A DNA stretch of 16,768 bases from an uncultured Acetatifactor sp. (GTDB lineage: Bacteria > Bacillota > Clostridia > Lachnospirales > Lachnospiraceae), in the NCBI GenBank assembly GCA_947644185.1, contig CANRZC010000014.1, forward strand, positions 1 through 16,768, in the 5' to 3' direction. This document shows, piece after piece, positions 14,461 through 16,768 of the stretch (its first letter is position 1; every line of letters starts with the position of its first letter). Position numbers and translations under genes: made by a program. Under the pieces are notes generated by a model. The model made no database searches and had not been told where the DNA came from. It worked only from the letters and a program-made list of their open reading frames with translations.

Positions 14461-16098
14461 TTATTGAAAGCTCTCAATGTAGGCCAGCATCTCTTCTGTA
14501 TACTTATCATAGCCTGCATCGTAGAAGCCATCCAAAAGCTCATCCCAATACTCCACTGGCTTATCGCCGGTAATTATTTTGGCCTCTTCCTGAATCATGA
14601 AATTCTTATACTCAATAAATACGGGATCCGTGGCAATCTCCGGTTTATACCCCCTGTCCACCGCAGGCCAATACAAATCAAAGGTCATATTGATCAACTC
14701 AGCAAGACGTTTTTGCTTTTCCGGCGGGTTTGTCTTTGCAATGAAGAATTCCGCACCGTCGCTGCGCCGAAAGAGTATACTGATCAGCTTTGTGTTGGAC
14801 AGCTTTGTTCCATTTTTCTCATCTGCTTCCTTCAGCTCATCATACAGGGAGAAATCATAGTTGCCATCCGCATCCATCACAAACCCTACATCCACCAGAT
14901 TCTTCGCGTTCAAATTCACCCACTGTTCGTCAGAAAGGACATAATCCGCCAGCTCTAAAAATTTTTCCGGATGTTCACAGGTAGAGGAAATGGCATAATA
15001 ATACCAGATTCCCGTATTGTGGTCGCCGTATGTGTAACGTCCGATAGGATCCCCCTCTACCACAACACCCGGGCAGTACACATAGTCGTTGTCATACAAG
15101 TCCATATTTCCTGGGAATTCTCCGATACAGCCATACTGCGCATTCCTCTCTCTGGCTGCGGCGCCGTCCAGGGCAAAGGCATCCGGTTCCAGAACACCTG
15201 CTTCCCAGCACTTGTTGATAAAGGCCAGGTGCTGTTTGTAGTAATCGTAGTCTCTGGAGTATTTTAGATTGGTCACAGTGCCATCTGGCATTTCATACCA
15301 TGCCTCTCCGTTGCCCACATGGAAGATGGCGCTCAGTTTGTTATTCAGCGAGCCATTCTCCCAGGAATGGATTTTCAGCCCCCAGGTGTCGTCCACACCG
15401 TTTCCATCTGGGTCATTGTAAGTAAAAGCATACAGCATATCATAGAATTCGTCCAGTGTCAAAAAGTCCCCTTCATTATAGTCAATGTTCAGGTTTTTCA
15501 GCCAGTCTGAGCGAAGCAGGAATCCGTCGGCGCGGCAGACAGTGGAACGGGGCACCCCCCAGACTCTGCCATCGTTAAAGACATCCAGTGCCTCCCAGGA
15601 AATTTGCGCTGTGTGGGCCATCAGATTCGGGTAGTTTTCAATCTCCTGGGAGATATCATAGAACATACCAGACTTACAGGCATCTGTAAAGGATGTCTGA
15701 GATAGCCACTCTGTGGGGAAGCACATTACATCCGGTTTATCCTCATTGATCATATACAGCTGCAGATTATCCTCATAAGCGGAGCTGGGGGGAATCACCC
15801 ATTCAATCTCCACATTCAGCTTTTCTTCCAATTGCTTTGCCCACTGGTCCGAGATGGAGCCCTCTGGTACTTCGTCTGTGCTGTGAAGCATAATGCTGAG
15901 TTTCACAGGCTCTCCCGGATCTGACGCTTCTGATTCTGGGCTTTCCTGACTTTCCTGAGACTCGCTTTCAGAGGTGGTCTGGGGGCTTTCCTCCTTTCCA
16001 GAGGATTCCTGTCCCTCCTGCTCTCCTCCGCAGCCGGCAAGAGATGTGGCAGTCAACAGTGCTGCCAGTAACAGTGCACTTACTTTCTTCGCTTTCAT
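14461..16098 (-). CDS. Extracellular solute-binding lipoprotein of an LplA-type carbohydrate ABC importer
   Basis: A 545-residue lipoprotein that captures the ligand outside the cell and delivers it to the membrane permeases. The signal peptide ends at C23 in a clean lipobox (LAGC). Residues 24-64 are a Glu/Ser/Gln-rich tether. The mature domain is the large (about 500-residue) binding-protein type 1 fold. DPDGNGVDDTWG (229-240) is an EF-hand-like loop of the kind that binds calcium in AlgQ and related LplA-type proteins; this class usually takes oligosaccharides or decorated sugars. AGGAG lies 7 nt before the ATG. It is 85 nt behind the permease gene and 17 nt ahead of the FAD genes. No ATPase gene is visible, which is common because such importers share MsmK-type ATPases. 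Confidence 0.95.
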   Translation of the reverse strand: MKAKKVSALLLAALLTATSLAGCGGEQEGQESSGKEESPQTTSESESQESQESPESEASDPGEPVKLSIMLHSTDEVPEGSISDQWAKQLEEKLNVEIEWVIPPSSAYEDNLQLYMINEDKPDVMCFPTEWLSQTSFTDACKSGMFYDISQEIENYPNLMAHTAQISWEALDVFNDGRVWGVPRSTVCRADGFLLRSDWLKNLNIDYNEGDFLTLDEFYDMLYAFTYNDPDGNGVDDTWGLKIHSWENGSLNNKLSAIFHVGNGEAWYEMPDGTVTNLKYSRDYDYYKQHLAFINKCWEAGVLEPDAFALDGAAARERNAQYGCIGEFPGNMDLYDNDYVYCPGVVVEGDPIGRYTYGDHNTGIWYYYAISSTCEHPEKFLELADYVLSDEQWVNLNAKNLVDVGFVMDADGNYDFSLYDELKEADEKNGTKLSNTKLISILFRRSDGAEFFIAKTNPPEKQKRLAELINMTFDLYWPAVDRGYKPEIATDPVFIEYKNFMIQEEAKIITGDKPVEYWDELLDGFYDAGYDKYTEEMLAYIESFQ

Positions 16099-16124
16099 TT
16101 TCTCTCTCCTTTATTTTGAATGCT

Positions 16125-16164
16125 GTCTCATGGCTGTCTGCATCTGCCCAGTTGCCCTTGAGAC
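16125..16164 (-). other. Intercistronic stem-loop between permease and binding-protein genes
   Basis: GTCTCA (16125-16130) pairs with TGAGAC (16159-16164), extended by GGC/GCC, inside the 85-nt gap. It has no T run. Stem-loops here often protect a highly expressed binding-protein message, but the stem is short, so this is tentative. Confidence 0.35.
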
Positions 16165-16183
16165 TGTTTTCAGTTCCATCCCA

Positions 16184-16768
16184 TCAACCCTTCACAGAGC
16201 CCACCATAACACCCTTTGCAAAGTATTTCTGTAGGAAGGGGTAGATACACATAATGGGCAGTGTAGAGATAAGTACCGATGCATACTGTATTGTCTTGGA
16301 TTCAATTTCTGTGCCCACCGCTCCCAGTGCTGCCGGGTCTGCCTCTGCCTCCAGAATGGCAGTGGATGCTGCCATTAGAATTTCCTTTAAGGTCAGTGCA
16401 ATGGGCCACAGGTTCCGGTTCTGGATATATATCTGTGCCCCGAAATAGGCGTTCCACGCCCCTACCGCCAGGAACAGCGTCACTGATGCCAGCACTGGTT
16501 TTGACAGCGGAACCACGATTTTCCGGAGAATATATGGTTCCGAACCGCCGTCCACCATGGCCGCCTCCACCAGCTCATAGGGCAGCTCTCGCAGAAAGCT
16601 CATCATGATCACACAGTTGAAGGTGTTAAAAGTCCCTGGCAGAATCAGAACCCACAGGGTATTCAGCAGCTTCAGATCCTGCATGTTCAGATAGTTGGGA
16701 ATCATTCCCGCATTGAACACCATAGTAAATAAGCTTGACAAGAGCGTTAAAAGTGGCTTGAACGAGCG
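16184..16768 (-). CDS. Carbohydrate ABC importer permease, MalG/LplC-type, C-terminal part (5' end outside window)
   Basis: The frame is open to the window edge, so the start lies beyond 16768; an internal TTG at 16741 is not the true start. About 195 residues are visible. They contain several membrane segments and the EAA loop that docks the ATPase (ELVEAAMVDGGSEPYILRKI, then VVPLSKP). The end, FLQKYFAKGVMVGSVKG, is typical of the MalG family. It would form the channel with a second permease presumably encoded further upstream (to the right), and it serves the binding protein at 14461-16098. Confidence 0.95.
   Translation of the reverse strand, partial: RSFKPLLTLLSSLFTMVFNAGMIPNYLNMQDLKLLNTLWVLILPGTFNTFNCVIMMSFLRELPYELVEAAMVDGGSEPYILRKIVVPLSKPVLASVTLFLAVGAWNAYFGAQIYIQNRNLWPIALTLKEILMAASTAILEAEADPAALGAVGTEIESKTIQYASVLISTLPIMCIYPFLQKYFAKGVMVGSVKG

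Overview
The window reads as a chromosomal segment from an anaerobic, spore-forming Firmicute, most likely a gut-type Clostridia/Lachnospiraceae. This rests on rubrerythrin, strong AGGAGG-type ribosome binding sites, some TTG starts, a sporulation-type SpoIID/LysM protein, a YtrA-type GntR/ABC cassette and an LplA-type sugar ABC importer. The genus cannot be fixed from sequence alone. There are no rRNA or tRNA genes, CRISPR arrays or insertion sequences.

Layout. (1) 1-437: the 3' end of an AraC-family regulator. (2) 438-1314: rubrerythrin behind a strong extended -10 promoter and a leader of about 170 nt, ending in a terminator shared with the convergent cassette. (3) 1337-4135, minus strand: a GntR regulator, an ABC ATPase and two integral membrane permeases. 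A promoter with an overlapping operator palindrome lies upstream, and several hairpins lie between the ATPase and the first permease. (4) 4241-5929, minus: a lipoprotein cellulase (GH5 plus CBM2). It is divergent from 6109-8483, plus: a LacX-like aldose 1-epimerase followed by type I glutamine synthetase. (5) 8484-8674: a complex hairpin and a bidirectional terminator. (6) 8675-10927, minus: a 750-residue SpoIID-like protein with peptidoglycan-binding and triple LysM modules and no signal peptide. (7) 10986-16768, minus: the downstream end of a sugar-uptake operon, with a MalG/LplC-type permease (cut by the window edge), an LplA-type lipoprotein binding protein and two FAD-dependent oxidoreductases.

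How the genes work together. The best candidate for an undescribed system is region 7. A large-ligand ABC importer is followed closely by two related but differently built FAD oxidoreductases. The larger one is predicted cytoplasmic, yet it carries an N-terminal carbohydrate-binding-like domain and a C-terminal discoidin-like domain. The simplest reading is import of an intact glycoside or other decorated compound followed by intracellular oxidation. The substrate cannot be read from the sequence. A second point of interest is the SpoIID/LysM protein. It lacks an export signal and has a possible mother-cell sigma-factor box overlapping the stop codon of the upstream operon, which suggests a spore-envelope protein made in the mother cell. 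The cellulase and mutarotase fit extracellular beta-glucan use. The GntR/ABC cassette looks like a separate, autoregulated export or stress-response unit.
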